Assembly (NCBI GenBank): GCA_029582265.1
Contig: JAQQFT010000023.1
Coordinates: 2,133,071 to 2,197,070, forward strand
Origin: Zoroaster sp. YZ-2022
Taxonomy: Eukaryota; Echinodermata; Asteroidea; Forcipulatida; Zoroasteridae
Direction: 5' to 3'
Length of the DNA stretch: 64,000 nt
Shown here in pieces: positions 48,401 through 62,500 of the stretch. Positions within the stretch are counted from its first letter, which is position 1; every line of letters begins with the position of its first letter. Both the position numbers and the translations under genes were made by a program. Under the pieces are notes generated by a model, which had not been told where the DNA came from, ran no database searches, and saw nothing but the letters and a program-made list of their open reading frames with translations.

Positions 48401-51400
48401 AAGCTTTAATTTAGATATCAATTTTATCTGCCTCCCTTAAAAACTTGAAAAGTTATTCCCAACCTTAGAAATGTTTCTTTCGTAACAGTGTACAGTGCTG
48501 TATTGTTTTCTGTGAAACCGCATGCAAGTTGACCGTATTTTACAGCGGGCTCAATGGCCACGGATACCGTAAATGGTATGAAGACATTATCCAAATTCAA
48601 AGATTTTGTGTTTTTCGAGAGGGAGAACCTAAGCTTTAATTTAGATATCAATTTTATCTGCCTCCCTCAAAAACTTGAAAAGTTATTCCCAACCTTAGAA
48701 ATGTTTCTTTCGTAACAGTGTACAGTGCTGTATTGTTTTCTGTGAAACCGCATGCAAGTTGACCGTATTTTACAGGGGCTAAGTGTCCATGGAGGCCGTT
48801 TAAGGTATGAAGACATTATCCAAATTCAAAGATTTTGTGTTTTTCCGAGAGGGAGAACCTAAGCTTTAATTTAGATATCAATTTTATCTGCCTCCTCAAA
48901 ACTTGAAAAGTTATTCCCAACCTTAGAAATGTTTCTTTCGTAACAGTGTACAGTGCTGTATTGTTTTCTGTGAAACCGCATGCAAGTTGACCGTATTTTA
49001 CAGGGGCTAAGTGTCCATGGAGGCCGTTTAAGGTATGAAGACATTATCCAAATTCAAAGATTTTGTGTTTTTCGAGAGGAGAACCTAAGCTTTAATTTAG
49101 ATATCAATTTTATCTGCCTCCCTTAAAACTTGAAAAGTTATTCCCAACCTTAGAAATGTTTCTTTCGTAACAGTGTACAGTGCTGTATTGTTTTCTGTGA
49201 AACCGCATGCAAGTTGACCGTATTTTACAGGGGGTAAGTGTCCATGGAGGCCGTTTAAGGTGAATGACATTATCCAAATTCAAAGATTTTGTGTTTTTCG
49301 AGAGGAGAACCTAAGCTTTAATTTAGATATCAATTTTATCTGCCTCCCTCAAAAACTTGAAAAGTTATTCCCAACCTTAGAAATGTTTCTTTCGTAACAG
49401 TGTACAGTGCTGTATTGTTTTCTGTGAAACCGCATGCAAGTTGACCGTATTTTACATGGGGGTAAGTGTCCATGGAGGCCGTTTAAGGTATGAAGACATT
49501 ATCCAAATTCAAAGATTTTGTGTTTTTCCGAGAGGGAGAACCTAAGCTTTAATTTAGATATCAATTTTATCTGCCTCCCTCAAAAACTTGAAAAGTTATT
49601 CCCAACCTTAGAAATGTTTCTTTCGTAACAGTGTACAGTGCTGTATTGTTTTCTGTGAAACCGCATGCAAGTTGACCGTATTTTACAGGGGCTAAGTGTC
49701 CATGGAGGCCGTTTAAGGTATGAAGACATTATCCAAATTCAAAGATTTTGTGTTTTTCGAGAGGAGAACCTAAGCTTTAATTTAGATATCAATTTTATCT
49801 GCCTCCCTTAAAAACTTGAAAAGTTATTCCCAACCTTAGAAATGTTTCTTTCGTAACAGTGTACAGTGCTGTATTGTTTTCTGTGAAACCGCATGCAAGT
49901 TGACCGTATTTTACAGGGGACTAAGTGTCCATGGAGGCCGTTTAAGGTATGAAGACATTATCCAAATTCAAAGATTTTGTGTTTTTCCGAGAGGAGAACC
50001 TAAGCTTTAATTTAGATATCAATTTTATCTGCCTCCCTCAAAAACTTGAAAAGTTATTCCCAACCTTAGAAATGTTTCTTTCGTAACAGTGTACAGTGCT
50101 GTATTGTTTTCTGTGAAACCGCATGCAAGTTGACCGTATTTTACAGGGGGCTAAGTGTCCATGGAGGCCGTTTAAGGTATGAAGACATTATCCAAATTCA
50201 AAGATTTTGTGTTTTTCGAGAGGAGAACCTAAGCTTTAATTTAGATATCAATTTTATCTGCCTCCCTTAAAAACTTGAAAAGTTATTCCCAACCTTAGAA
50301 ATGTTTCTTTCGTAACAGTGTACAGTGCTGTATTGTTTTCTGTGAAACCGCATGCAAGTTGACCGTATTTTACAGGGGCTAAGTGACCATGGATGCATTT
50401 TAAGGTATGAAGACATTATCCAAATTCATAGATTTTGTGTTTTTCCGATATTGGAGAACCTAAGCTTTAATTTAGATATCAATTTTATCTGCCTCCCTCA
50501 AAAACTTGAAAAGTTATTCCCAACCTTAGAAATGTTTCTTTCGTAACAGTGTACAGTGCTGTATTGTTTTCTGTGAAACCGCATGCAAGTTGACCGTATT
50601 TTACAGGGGCCTAAGTGTCCATGGAGGCCGTTTAAGGTATGAAGACATTATCCAAATTCAAAGATTTTGTGTTTTTCGAGAGGAGAACCTAAGCTTTAAT
50701 TTAGATATCAATTTTATCTGCCTCCCTCAAAAACTTGAAAAGTTATTCCCAACCTTAGAAATGTTTCTTTCGTAACAGTGTACAGTGCTGTATTGTTTTC
50801 TGTGAAACCGCATGCAAGTTGACCGTATTTTACAGGGGCCTAAGTGTCCATGGAGGCCTTTTAAGGTATGAAGACATTATCCAAATTCAAAGATTTTGTG
50901 TTTGTCCGAGAGGTGAGAACCTAAGCTTTAATTTAGATATCAATTTTATCTGCCTCCCTCAAAAACTTGAAAAGTTATTCCCAACCTTAGAAATGTTTCT
51001 TTCGTAACAGTGTACAGTGCTGTATTGTTTTCTGTGAAACCGCATGCAAGTTGACCGTATTTTACAGAGGCTAAGTGTCCATGGAGGCCGTTTAAGGTAT
51101 GAAGACATTATCCAAATTCAAAGATTTTGTGTTTTCCGAGAGGAGAACCTAAGCTTTAATTTAGATATCAATTTTATCTGCCTCCCTCAAAAACTTGAAA
51201 AGTTATTCCCAACCTTAGAAATGTTTCTTTCGTAACAGTGTACAGTGCTGTATTGTTTTCTGTGAAACCGCATGCAAGTTGACCGTATTTTACAGGGGCT
51301 AAGTGTCCATGGAGGCCGTTTAAGGTATGAAGACATTTTCCAAATTCAAAGATTTTGTGTTTTTCGAGAGGGAGAACCTAAGCTTTAATTTATATAACAA

Positions 51401-54400
51401 TTTTATCTGACCCCCTTAAAAACTTGAAAAGTTATTCCCAACCTTAGAAATGTTTCTTTCGTAACAGTGTACAGTGCTGTATTGTTTTCTGTGAAACCGC
51501 ATGCAAGTTGACCGTATTTTACAGGGGGCTAAGTGTCCATGGAGGCCGTTTAAGGTATGAAGACATTATCCAAATTCAAAGATTTTGTGTTTTTACGAGA
51601 GGGGAGAACCTAAGCTTTAATTTAGATATCAATTTTATCTGCCTCCCTCAAAAACTTGAAAAGTTATTCCCAACCTTAGAAATGTTTCTTTCGTAACAGT
51701 GTACAGTGCTGTATTGTTTTCTGTGAAACCGCATGCAAGTTGACCGTATTTTACAGGGGCTAAGTTTCCATTGAGGCCGTTTAAGGTATGAAGACATTAT
51801 CAAAATTCAAAGATTTTGTGTTTTTCGAGAGGAGAACCTAAGCTTTAATTTAGATATCAATTTTATCTGCCTCCCTCAAAAATTTGAAAAGTTATTCCCA
51901 ACCTTAGAAATGTTTCTTTCGTAACAGTGTACAGTGCTGTATTGTTTTCTGTGAAACCGCATGCAAGTTGACCGTATTTTACAGGGGGCTAAGTGTCCAT
52001 GGAGGCATTTTAAGGTATGAAGACATTATCCAAATTCAAAGATTTTGTGTTATTCAGAGGGAGAACCTAAGCTTTAATTTAGATATCAATTTTATCTGCC
52101 TCCTCTAAAAATTGAAAAGTTATTCCCAACCTTATAAATGTTTCTTTCGTAACAGTGTACAGTGCTGTATTGTTTTCTGTGAAACCGCATGCAAGTTGAC
52201 CGTATTTTACAGGGGCTAAGTGTCCATGGAGGCCGTTTAAGGTATGAAGACATTATCCAAATTCAAAGATTTTGTGTTTTCCGAGAGGAGAACCTAAGCT
52301 TTAATTTAGATATCAATTTTATCTGCCTCCCTCAAAAACTTGAAAAGTTATTCCCAACCTTAGAAATGTTTCTTTCGTAACAGTGTACAGTGCTGTATTG
52401 TTTTCTGTGAAACCGCATGCAAGTTGACCGTATTTTACAGGGGGCTAAGTGTCCATGGAGGCCGTTTAAGGTATGAAGACATTATCCAAATTCAAAGATT
52501 TTGTGTTTTCCGAGAGGAGAACCTAAGCTTTAATTTAGATATCAATTTATCTGCCTCCTCAAAAACTTGAAAAGTTATTCCCAACCTTAGAAATGTTACT
52601 TTCGTAACAGTGTACAGTGCTTTATTGTTTTCTGTGAAACCGCATGCAAGTTGACCGTATTTTACAGGGGGCTAAGTGTCCATGGAGGCCGTTTAAGGTA
52701 TGAAGACATTATCCAAATTCAAAGAATTTGTGTTTTCCGAGAGGAGAACCTAAGCTTTAATTTAGATATCAATTTTATCTGCCTCCCTTAAAACTTGAAA
52801 AGTTATTCCCAACCTTAGAAATGTTTATTTCGTAACAGTGTACAGTGCTGTATTGTTTTCTGTGAAACCGCATGCAAGTTGACCGTATTTTACAGGGGCT
52901 AAGTGTCCATGGAGGCCGTTTAAGGTATGAAGACATTATCCAAATACAAAGATTTTGTGTTTTCGAGAGGAGAGAACCTAAGCTTTAATTTAGATATCAA
53001 TTTTATCTGCCTCCCTTAAAAACTTGAAAAGTTATTCCCAACCTTAGAAATGTTTCTTTCGTAACAGTGTACAGTGCTGTATTGTTTTCTGTGAAACCGC
53101 ATGCAAGTTGACCGTATTTTACAGGGAGCTAAGTGTCCATGGAGGCCGTTTAAGGTATGAAGACATTATCCAAATTCAAAGATTTTGTGTTTTTCCGAGA
53201 GGGGAGAACCTAAGCTTTAATTTAGATGTCAATTTTATCTGCCTCCCTCAAAAACTTGAAAAGTTATTCCCAACCTTAGAAATGTTTCTTTCGTAACAGT
53301 GTACAGTGCTGTATTGTTTTCTGTGAAACCGCATGCAAGTTGACCGTATTTTACAGGGGGCTAAGTGTCCATGGAGGCCGTTTAAGGTATGAAGACATTA
53401 TCCAAATTCAAAGATATTGTGTTTTTCCGAGAGCAGAGAACCTAAGCTTTAATTTAGATATCAATTGTATCTGCCTTCCTTAAAAATTTGAAAAGTTATT
53501 CCCAACCTTAGAAATGTTTCTTTCGTAACAGTGTACAGTGCTGTATTGTTTTCTGTGAAACCGCATGCAAGTTGACCGTATTTTACAGGGGGCTAAGTGT
53601 CCATGGAGGCCGTTTAAGGTATGAAGACATTATCCAAATTCAAAGATTTTGTGTTTTTCCGAGATCGGAGAACCTAAGCTTTAATTTAGATATCAATTTT
53701 ATCTGCCTCCCTCAAAAACTTGAAAAGTTATTCCCAACCTTAGAAATGTTTCTTTCGTAACAGTGTACAGTGCTGTATTGTTTTCTGTGAAACCGCATGC
53801 AAGTTGACCGTATTTTACAGGGGCTAAGTGTCCATGGAGGCCGTTTAAGGTATGAAGACATTATCCAAATTCAAAGATTTTGTGTTTTTCGAGAGGAGAA
53901 CCTAAGCTTTAATTTAGATATCAATTTTATCTGCCTCCCTCAAAAACTTGAAAAGTTATTCCCAACCTTAGAAATGTTTCTTTCGTAACAGTGTACAGTG
54001 CTGTATTGTTTTCTGTGAAACCGCATGCAAGTTGACCGTATTTTACAGGGGCTAAGTGTCCATGGAGGCCGTTTAAGGTATGAAGACATTATCCAAATTC
54101 AAAGATTTTGTGTTTTTTCCGAGAGGGAGAACCTAAGCTTTAATTTAGATATCAAATTATCGGCCTCCCTTAAAAACTTGAAAAGTTATTCCCAACCTTA
54201 GAAATGTTTCTTTCGTAACAGTGTACAGTGCTGTATTGTTTTCTGTGAAACCGCATGCAAGTTGACCGTATTTTACAGGGGCTAAGTGTCCATGGAGGCC
54301 GTTTAAGGTATGAAGACATTATCCAAATTCAAAGATTTTGTGTTTTTCGAGAGGGAGAACCTAAGCTTTAATTTAGATATCAATTTTATCTGCCTCCCTT

Positions 54401-57400
54401 AAAAACTTGAAAAGTTATTCCCAACCTTAGAAATGTTTCTTTCGTAACAGTGTACAGTGCTGTATTGTTTTCTGTGAAACCGCATGCAAGTTGACCGTAT
54501 TTTACAGGGGCTAAGTGTCCATGGAGGCCGTTTAAGGTATGAAGACATTATCCAAATTCAAAGATTTTGTGTTTTTCGAGAGGAGAACCTAAGCTTTAAT
54601 TTAGATATCAATTTTATCTGCCTCCCTCAAAAACTTGAAAAGTTATTCCCAACCTTAGAAATGTTTCTTTCGTAACAGTGTACAGTGCTGTATTGTTTTC
54701 TGTGAAACCGCATGCAAGTTGACCGTATTTTACAGGGGGCTAAGTGTCCATGGAGGCCGTTTAAGGTATGAAGACATAATCAAAATTCAAAGTTTTTGTG
54801 TTTTTCTCTGAGAGTTGAGAACCTAAGCTTTAATTTAGATATCAATTTTATCTGCCTCCCTCAAAAACTTGAAAAGTTATTCCCAACCTTAGAAATGTTT
54901 CTTTCGTAACAGTGTACAGTGCTGTATTGTTTTCTGTGAAACCGCATGCAAGTTGACCGTATTTTACAGGGGCTAAGTGTCCATGGAGGCCGTTTAAGGT
55001 ATGAAGACATTATCCAAATTCAAAGATTTTGTGTAAGTTCGAGAGGTGAGAACCTAAGCTTTAATTTAGATATCAATTTTATCTGCCTCCCTCAAAAACT
55101 TGAAAAGTTATTCCCAACCTTAGAAATGTTTCTTTCGTAACAGTGTACAGTGCTGTATTGTTTTCTGTGAAACCGCATGCAAGTTGACCGTATTTTACAG
55201 GGGCTAAGTGTCCATGGAGGCCGTTTAAGGTATGAAGACATTATCCAAATTCAAAGATTTTGTGTTTTCCGAGAGGGAGAACCTAAGCTTTAATTTAGAT
55301 ATCAATTTTATCTGCCTCCCTCAAAAACTTGAAAAGTTATTCCCAACCTTAGAAATGTTTCTTTCGTAACAGTGTACAGTGCTGTATTGTTTTCTGTGAA
55401 ACCGCATGCAAGTTGACCGTATTTTACAGGGGTCTAAGTGTCCATGGAGGCCGTTTAAGGTATGAAGACATTATCCAAATTCAAAGATTTTGTGTTTTCG
55501 AGAGGAGAACCTAAGCTTTAATTTAGATATCAATTTTATCTGCCTCCCTCAAAAACTTGAAAAGTTATTCCCAACCTTAGAAATGTTTCTTTCGTAACAG
55601 TGTACAGTGCTGTATTGTTTTCTGTGAAACCGCATGCAAGTTGACCGTATTTTAAATGGGGCTAAGTGTCCATGGAGGCTGTTTAAGGTATGAAGACATT
55701 ATCCAAATTCAAAGATTTTGTGTTTTTCCGAGAGGGAGAACCTAAGCTTTAATTTAGATATCAATTTTATCTGCCTCCCTCAAAAACTTGAAAAGTTATT
55801 CCCAACCTTAGAAATGTTTCTTTCGTAACAGTGTACAGTGCTGTATTGTTTTCTGTGAAACCGCATGCAAGTTGACCGTATTTTACAGGGGCTAAGTGTC
55901 CATGGAGGCCGTTTAAGGTATGAAGACATTATCCAAATTCAAAGATTTTGTGTTTTCCGAGAGGAGAACCTAAGCTTTAATTTAGATATCAATTTTATCT
56001 GCCTCCTTAAAAACTTGAAAAGTTATTCCCAACCTTAGAAATGTTTCTTTCGTAACAGTGTACAGTGCTGTATTGTTTTCTGTGAAACCGCATGCAAGTT
56101 GACCGTATTTTACAGGGGCTAAGTGTCCATGGAGGCCGTTTAAGGTATGAAGACATTATCCAAATTCAAAGATTTTGTGTTTTTCGAGAGGAGAACCTAA
56201 GCTTTAATTTAGATATCAATTTTATCTGCCTCCCTCAAAAACTTGAAAAGTTATTCCCAACCTTAGAAATGTTTCTTTCGTAACAGTGTACAGTGCTGTA
56301 TTGTTTTCTGTGAAACCGCATGCAAGTTGACCGTATTTTACAGGTGTAAAAGTGTGCGTGGAGGCCGTTTAAGGTATGAAGACATTATCCAAATTCAAAG
56401 ATTTTGTGTTTTTCCGAGATCGGAGAACCTAAGCTTTAATTTAGATATCAATTTTATCTGCCTCCCTCAAAAACTTGAAAAGTTATTCCCAACCTTAGAA
56501 ATGTTTCTTTCGTAACAGTGTACAGTGCTGTATTGTTTTCTGTGAAACCGCATGCAAGTTGACCGTATTTTACAGGGGCTAAGTGTCCATGGAGGCCGTT
56601 TAAGGTATGAAGACATTATCCAAATTCAAAGATTTTGTGTTTTCCGAGAGGAGAACCTAAGCTTTAATTTAGATATCAATTTTATCTCCCTCAAAAACTT
56701 GAAAAGTTATTCCCAACCTCAGAAATGTTTCTTTCGTAACAGTGTACAGTGCTGTATTGTTTTCTGTGAAACCGCATGCAAGTTGACCGTATTTTACAGG
56801 GGGCTAAGTGTCCATGGAGGCCGTTTAAGGTATGAAGACATTATCCAAATTCAAAGATTTTGTGTTTTCCGAGAGGGGAGAACCTAAGCTTTAATTTAGA
56901 TATCAATTTTATCTGCCTCCCTCAAAAACTTGAAAAGTTATTCCCAACCTTAAAAATGTTTCTTTCGTAACAGTGTACAGTGCTGTATTGTTTTTCTGTG
57001 AAACCGCGTGCAAGTTGACCGTATTTTACAGGGGCTAAGTGTCCATGGAGGCCGTTTAAGGTATGAAGACATTATCCAAATTCAAAAGATTTTGTGTTTT
57101 TCGAGAGGAGAACCTAAGCTTTAATTTAGATATCAATTTTATCTGCCTCCCAAAAACTTGAAAAGTTATTCCCAACCTTAGAAATGTTTCTTTCGTAACA
57201 GTGTACAGTGCTGTATTGTTTTCTGTGAAACCGCATGCAAGTTGACCGTATTTTACAGGGGCTAAGTGTCCATGGGGGCCGTTTAAGGAATGAATACATT
57301 AACCAATTACAAAGATTTGGAGTTTTTCCGGGAGGGAGAACCTAAGCTTTAATTTAGATATCAATTTTATCTGCCTCCCTTAAAAACTTGAAAGTTATTC

Positions 57401-59062
57401 CCAACCTTAGAAATGTTTCTTTCGTAACAGTGTACAGTGCTGTATTGTTTTCTGTGAAACCGCATGCAAGTTGACCGTATTTTACAGGGGGCTAAGTGTC
57501 CATGGAGGCCGTTTAAGGTATGAAGACATTATCCAAATTCAAACATAGAACCTAAGCTTTAATTTAGATATCAATTTTATCTGCCTCCCTTAAAAACTTG
57601 AAAAGTTATTCCCAACCTTAGAAATGTTTCTTTCGTAACAGTGTACAGTGCTGTATTGTTTTCTGTGAAACCGCATGCAAGTTGACCGTATTTTACATGC
57701 GGCTAAGTGTCCATGGAGGCCGTTTAAGGTATGAAGACATTATCCAAATTCAAAGATTTTGTGTTTTTCGAGAGGAGAACCTAAGCTTTAATTTAGATAT
57801 CAATTTTATCTGCCTCCCTCAAAAACTTGAAAAGTTATTCCCAACCTTAGAAATGTTTCTTTCGTAACAGTGTACAGTGCTGTATTGTTTTCTGTGAAAC
57901 CGCATGCAAGTTGACCGTATTTTACAGGGGCTAAGTGTCCATGGAGGCCGTTTAAGGTATGAAGACATTATCCAAATTCAAAGATTTTGTGTTTTTCGAG
58001 AGGAGAACCTAAGCTTTAATTTAGATATCAATTTTATCTGCCTCCCTCAAAAACTTGAAAAGTTATTCCCAACCTTAGAAATGTTTCTTTCGTAACAGTG
58101 TACAGTGCTGTATTGTTTTCTGTGAAACCGCATGCAAGTTGACCGTATTTTACAGGGGTATAAGTGTCCATGGAGGCCGTTTACGGAATGAAGACATTAT
58201 CCCAATTCAAAGATTTTGTGTTTTTCCGAGAGGGGAGAACCTAAGCTTTAATTTAGATATCAATTTCATCTGCCTCCCTCAAAAATTGAGAAAAGTTATT
58301 CCCAACCTTAGAAATGTTTCTTTCGTAACAGTGTACAGTGCTGTATTGTTTTCTGTGAAACCGCATGCAAGTTGACCGTATTTTACAGGGGGCTAAGTGT
58401 CCATGGAGGCCGTTTAAGGTATGAAGACATTATCCAAATTCAAAGATTTTGTGTTTTTTCGAGAGGAGAGAACCTAAGCTTTAATTTAGATATCAATTTT
58501 ATCTGCCTCCCTCAAAAACTTGAAAAGTTATTCCCAACCTTAGAAATGTTTCTTTCGTAACAGTGTACAGTGCTGTATTGTTTTCTGTGAAACCGCATGC
58601 AAGTTGACCGTATTTTACAAGGGGGCTAAGTGTCCATGGAGGCCGTTTAAGGTATGAAGACATTATCCAAATTCAAAGATTTTGTGTTTTTCGAGAGGGA
58701 GAACCTAAGCTTTAATTTAGATATCAATTTTATCTGCCTCCCTAAAAACTTGAAAAGTTATTCCCAACCTTAGAAATGTTTCTTTCGTAACAGTGTACAG
58801 TGCTGTATTGTTTTCTGTGAAACCGCATGCAAGTTGACCGTATATTACAGGGGGTAAGTGTCCATGGAGGCCGTTTAAGGTATGAAGACATTATCCAAAT
58901 TCAAAGATTTTGTGTTTTTCGAGAGGGAGAACCTAAGCTTTAATTTAGATATCAATTTTATCTGCCTCCCTCAAAACTTGAAAAAGTTATTCCCAACCTT
59001 AGAAATGTTTCTTTCGTAACAGTGTACAGTGCTGTATTGTTTTCTGTGAAACCGCATGCAAG
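42484..59062 (+). repeat. Satellite array, block C
   Basis: About 72 monomers in plus orientation, mostly 229-232 bases. The 229-base type lacks three bases across the TTTTTCCGAGAGGGG run, by different combinations. Individual divergent copies lie at 45885-45910, 46745-46800, 47640-47700, 48545-48580 and 57540-57550. The composite variant shared with block A occurs at 48001-48067 and 56948-57014, and AGATCGG at about 53664 and 56418. No genes or inserted elements. Confidence 0.97.
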
Positions 59063-59562
59063 NNNNNNNNNNNNNNNNNNNNNNNNNNNNNNNNNNNNNN
59101 NNNNNNNNNNNNNNNNNNNNNNNNNNNNNNNNNNNNNNNNNNNNNNNNNNNNNNNNNNNNNNNNNNNNNNNNNNNNNNNNNNNNNNNNNNNNNNNNNNNN
59201 NNNNNNNNNNNNNNNNNNNNNNNNNNNNNNNNNNNNNNNNNNNNNNNNNNNNNNNNNNNNNNNNNNNNNNNNNNNNNNNNNNNNNNNNNNNNNNNNNNNN
59301 NNNNNNNNNNNNNNNNNNNNNNNNNNNNNNNNNNNNNNNNNNNNNNNNNNNNNNNNNNNNNNNNNNNNNNNNNNNNNNNNNNNNNNNNNNNNNNNNNNNN
59401 NNNNNNNNNNNNNNNNNNNNNNNNNNNNNNNNNNNNNNNNNNNNNNNNNNNNNNNNNNNNNNNNNNNNNNNNNNNNNNNNNNNNNNNNNNNNNNNNNNNN
59501 NNNNNNNNNNNNNNNNNNNNNNNNNNNNNNNNNNNNNNNNNNNNNNNNNNNNNNNNNNNNNN
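59063..59562. other. Assembly gap 3 (500 N), edges in monomer register
   Basis: Placeholder gap. The left edge ends GCATGCAAG and the right edge starts GTTGACCG, consecutive parts of the monomer overlapping by one G. The satellite subfamily changes across it. Confidence 0.99.
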
Positions 59563-62500
59563 GTTGACCGTATTTTACAGGGGGATAAGTGTCCATGGAG
59601 GCCGTTTAAGGTATGAAGACATTATCCAAATTCAAAGATTTTGTGTTTTTCCGAGAGGGGAGAACCTAAGCTTTAATTTAGATATCAATTGTATCTGCCT
59701 CCCGTAAAAACTTGAAAAGTTATTCCCAACCTTAGAAATGTTTCTTTCGGAACAGTGTACAGTGCTGTATTGTTTGCTGTGAAACCGCATGCAAGTTGAG
59801 CGTATTTTACAGGGGGTAAGTGTCCATGGAGGCCGTTTAAGGTATGAAGACATTATCCAAATTCAAAGATTTTGTGTTTTTCCGAGAGGGGAGAACCTAA
59901 GCTTTAATTTAGATATCAATTTTATCTGCCTCCCGTAAAAACTTGAAAGTTATTCCCAACCTTAGAAATGTTTCTTTCGTAACAGTGTACAGTGCTGTAT
60001 TGTTTGTTGTGAAACCGCATGCAAGTTGACCGTATTTTACAGGGGGTAAGTGTCCATGGAGGCCGTTTAAGATATGAAGACATTATCCAAATTCAAAGAT
60101 TTTGTGTTTTTCCGAGAGGGGAGAACCTAAGCTTTAATTTAGATATCAATTTTATCTGCCTCCCGTAAAAACTTGAAAAGTTATTCCCAACCTTAGAAAT
60201 GTTTCTTTCGTAACAGTGTACAGTGCTGTATTGTTTGCTGTGAAACCGCATGCAAGTTGACCGTATTTTACAGGGGGGTAAGTGTCCATGGAGGCCGTTT
60301 AAGGTATGAAGACATTATCCAAATTCAAAGATTTTGTGTTTTTCCGAGAGGGCAGAACCTAAGCTTTAATTTAGATATAAATTTATCGGCCTCCCTTGAA
60401 AACTTGAAAAGTTATTCCCAACCTTAGAAATGTTTCTTTCGTAACAGTGTACAGTGCTGTATTGTTTGCTGTGAAACCGCATGCAAGTTGACCGTATTTT
60501 ACATGGGGTAAGTGTCCATGGAGGCCGTTTAAGGTATGAAGACATTATCCAAATTCAAAGATTTTGTGTTTTTCCGAGAGGGGAGAACCTAAGCTTTAAT
60601 TTAGATATAAAGTTTATCTGCCTCCCGTAAAAACTTGAAAAGTTATTCCCAATCTTAGAAATGTTTCTTTCGTAACAGTGTACAGTGCTGTATTGTTTGC
60701 TGTGAAACCGCATGCAAGTTGACCGTATTTTACAGGGGTTAAGTGTCCATGGAGGCCGTTTAAGGTATGAAGACATTATCCAAATTCAAAGATTTTGTGT
60801 TTTTCCGAGAGGGGAGAACCTAAGCTTTAATTTAGATATTAATTGTATCTGCATACCGTAAAAACTTGAAAAGTTATTCCCAATCTTAGAAATGTTTCTT
60901 TCGTAAATGTGTACAGTGCTGTATTGTTTGCTGTGAAACCGCATGCAAGTTGACCGTATTTTACAGGGGGTAAGTGTCCATGGAGGCCGTTTAAGGTATG
61001 AAGACATTATCCAAATTCAAAGATTTTGTGTTTTTCCGAGAGGGGAGAACCTAAGCTTTAATTTAGATATTAATTGTATCTGCATACCGTAAAAACTTGA
61101 AAAGTTATTTCCAACCTTAGAAATGTTTCTTTCGTAAATGTGTACAGTGCTGTATTGTTTGCTGTGAAACCGCATGCAAGTTGACCGTATTTTACAGGGG
61201 GGTAAGTGTCCATGGAGGCCATTTAAGGTATGAAGACATTATCCAAATTCAAAGATTTTTTTATTTTTCCGAGAGGGGAGAACCTAAGCTTTAATTTAGA
61301 TATAAAGTTTATCTGCCTCCCTTGAAAACTTGAAAAGTTATTCCCAACCTTAGAAATGTTTCTTTCGTAACAGTGTACAGTGCTGTATTGTTTGCTGTGA
61401 AACCGCATGCAAGTTGACCGTATTTTACAGGGGGTAAGTGTCCATGGAGGCCGTTTAAGGTATGAAGACATTATCCAAATTCAAAGATTTTGTGTTTTTC
61501 CGAGAGGGGAGAACCTAAGCTTTAATTTAGATATCAATTGTATCTGCCTCCCGTAAAAACTTGAAAAGTTATTCCCAACCTTAGAAATGTTTCTTTCGTA
61601 AATGTATACAGTGCTGTATTGTTTGCTGTGAAACCGCATGCAAGTTGACCGTATTTTACAGGGGGATAAGTGTCCATGGAGGCCATTTAAGGTATGAAGA
61701 CATTATCCAAATTTAAAGATGTTTTGTTTTTCCGAGAGGGGAGAACCTAAGCTTTAATTTAGATATAAAGTTTATCTGCCTCCCGTAAAAACTTGAAAAG
61801 TTATTCCCAATCTTAGAAATGTTTCTTTCGTAACAGTGTACAGTGCTGTATTGTTTGCTGTGAAACCGCATGCAAGTTGACCGTATTTTACAGGGGGTAA
61901 GTGTCCATGGAGGCCGTTTAAGGTATGAAGACATTATCCAAATTCAAAGATTTTGTGTTTTTCCGAGAGGGGAGAACCTAAGCTTTAATTTAGATATTAA
62001 TTGTATCTGCCTACCGTACAAACTTGAAAAGTTATTTCCAACCTTAGAAATGTTTCTTTTGTAAATGTGTACAGTGCTGTATTGTTTGCTGTGAAACCGC
62101 ATGCAAGTTGACCGTATTTTACAGGGGTTAAGTGTACATGGAGGCCATTTAAGGTATGAAGACATTATCCAAATTCAAAGATTGTTTTATTTTTCCGAGA
62201 GGGGAGAACCTAAGCTTTAATTTAGATATAAAGTTTATCTGCCTCCCTTGAAAACTTGAAAAGTTATTCCCAACCTTAGAAATGTTTCTTTCGTAACAGT
62301 GTACAGTGCTGTATTGTTTGCAGTGAAACCGCATGCAAGTTGACCGTATTTTACAGGGGGTAAGTGTCCATGGAGGCCGTTTAAGGTATGAAGACATTAT
62401 CCAAATTCAAAGATTTTTTTATTTTTCCGAGAGGGGAGAACCTAAGCTTTAATTTAGATATAAAGTTTATCTGCCTCCCTTGAAAACTTGAAAAGTTATT

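Noticed and set aside
50819..58095. Three-base-shorter monomers (229 bp) that keep the open frame, suggesting selection for coding.
   Set aside because: Equally common two-base and one-base changes in the same run destroy the frame, so there is no bias that I can support by eye.
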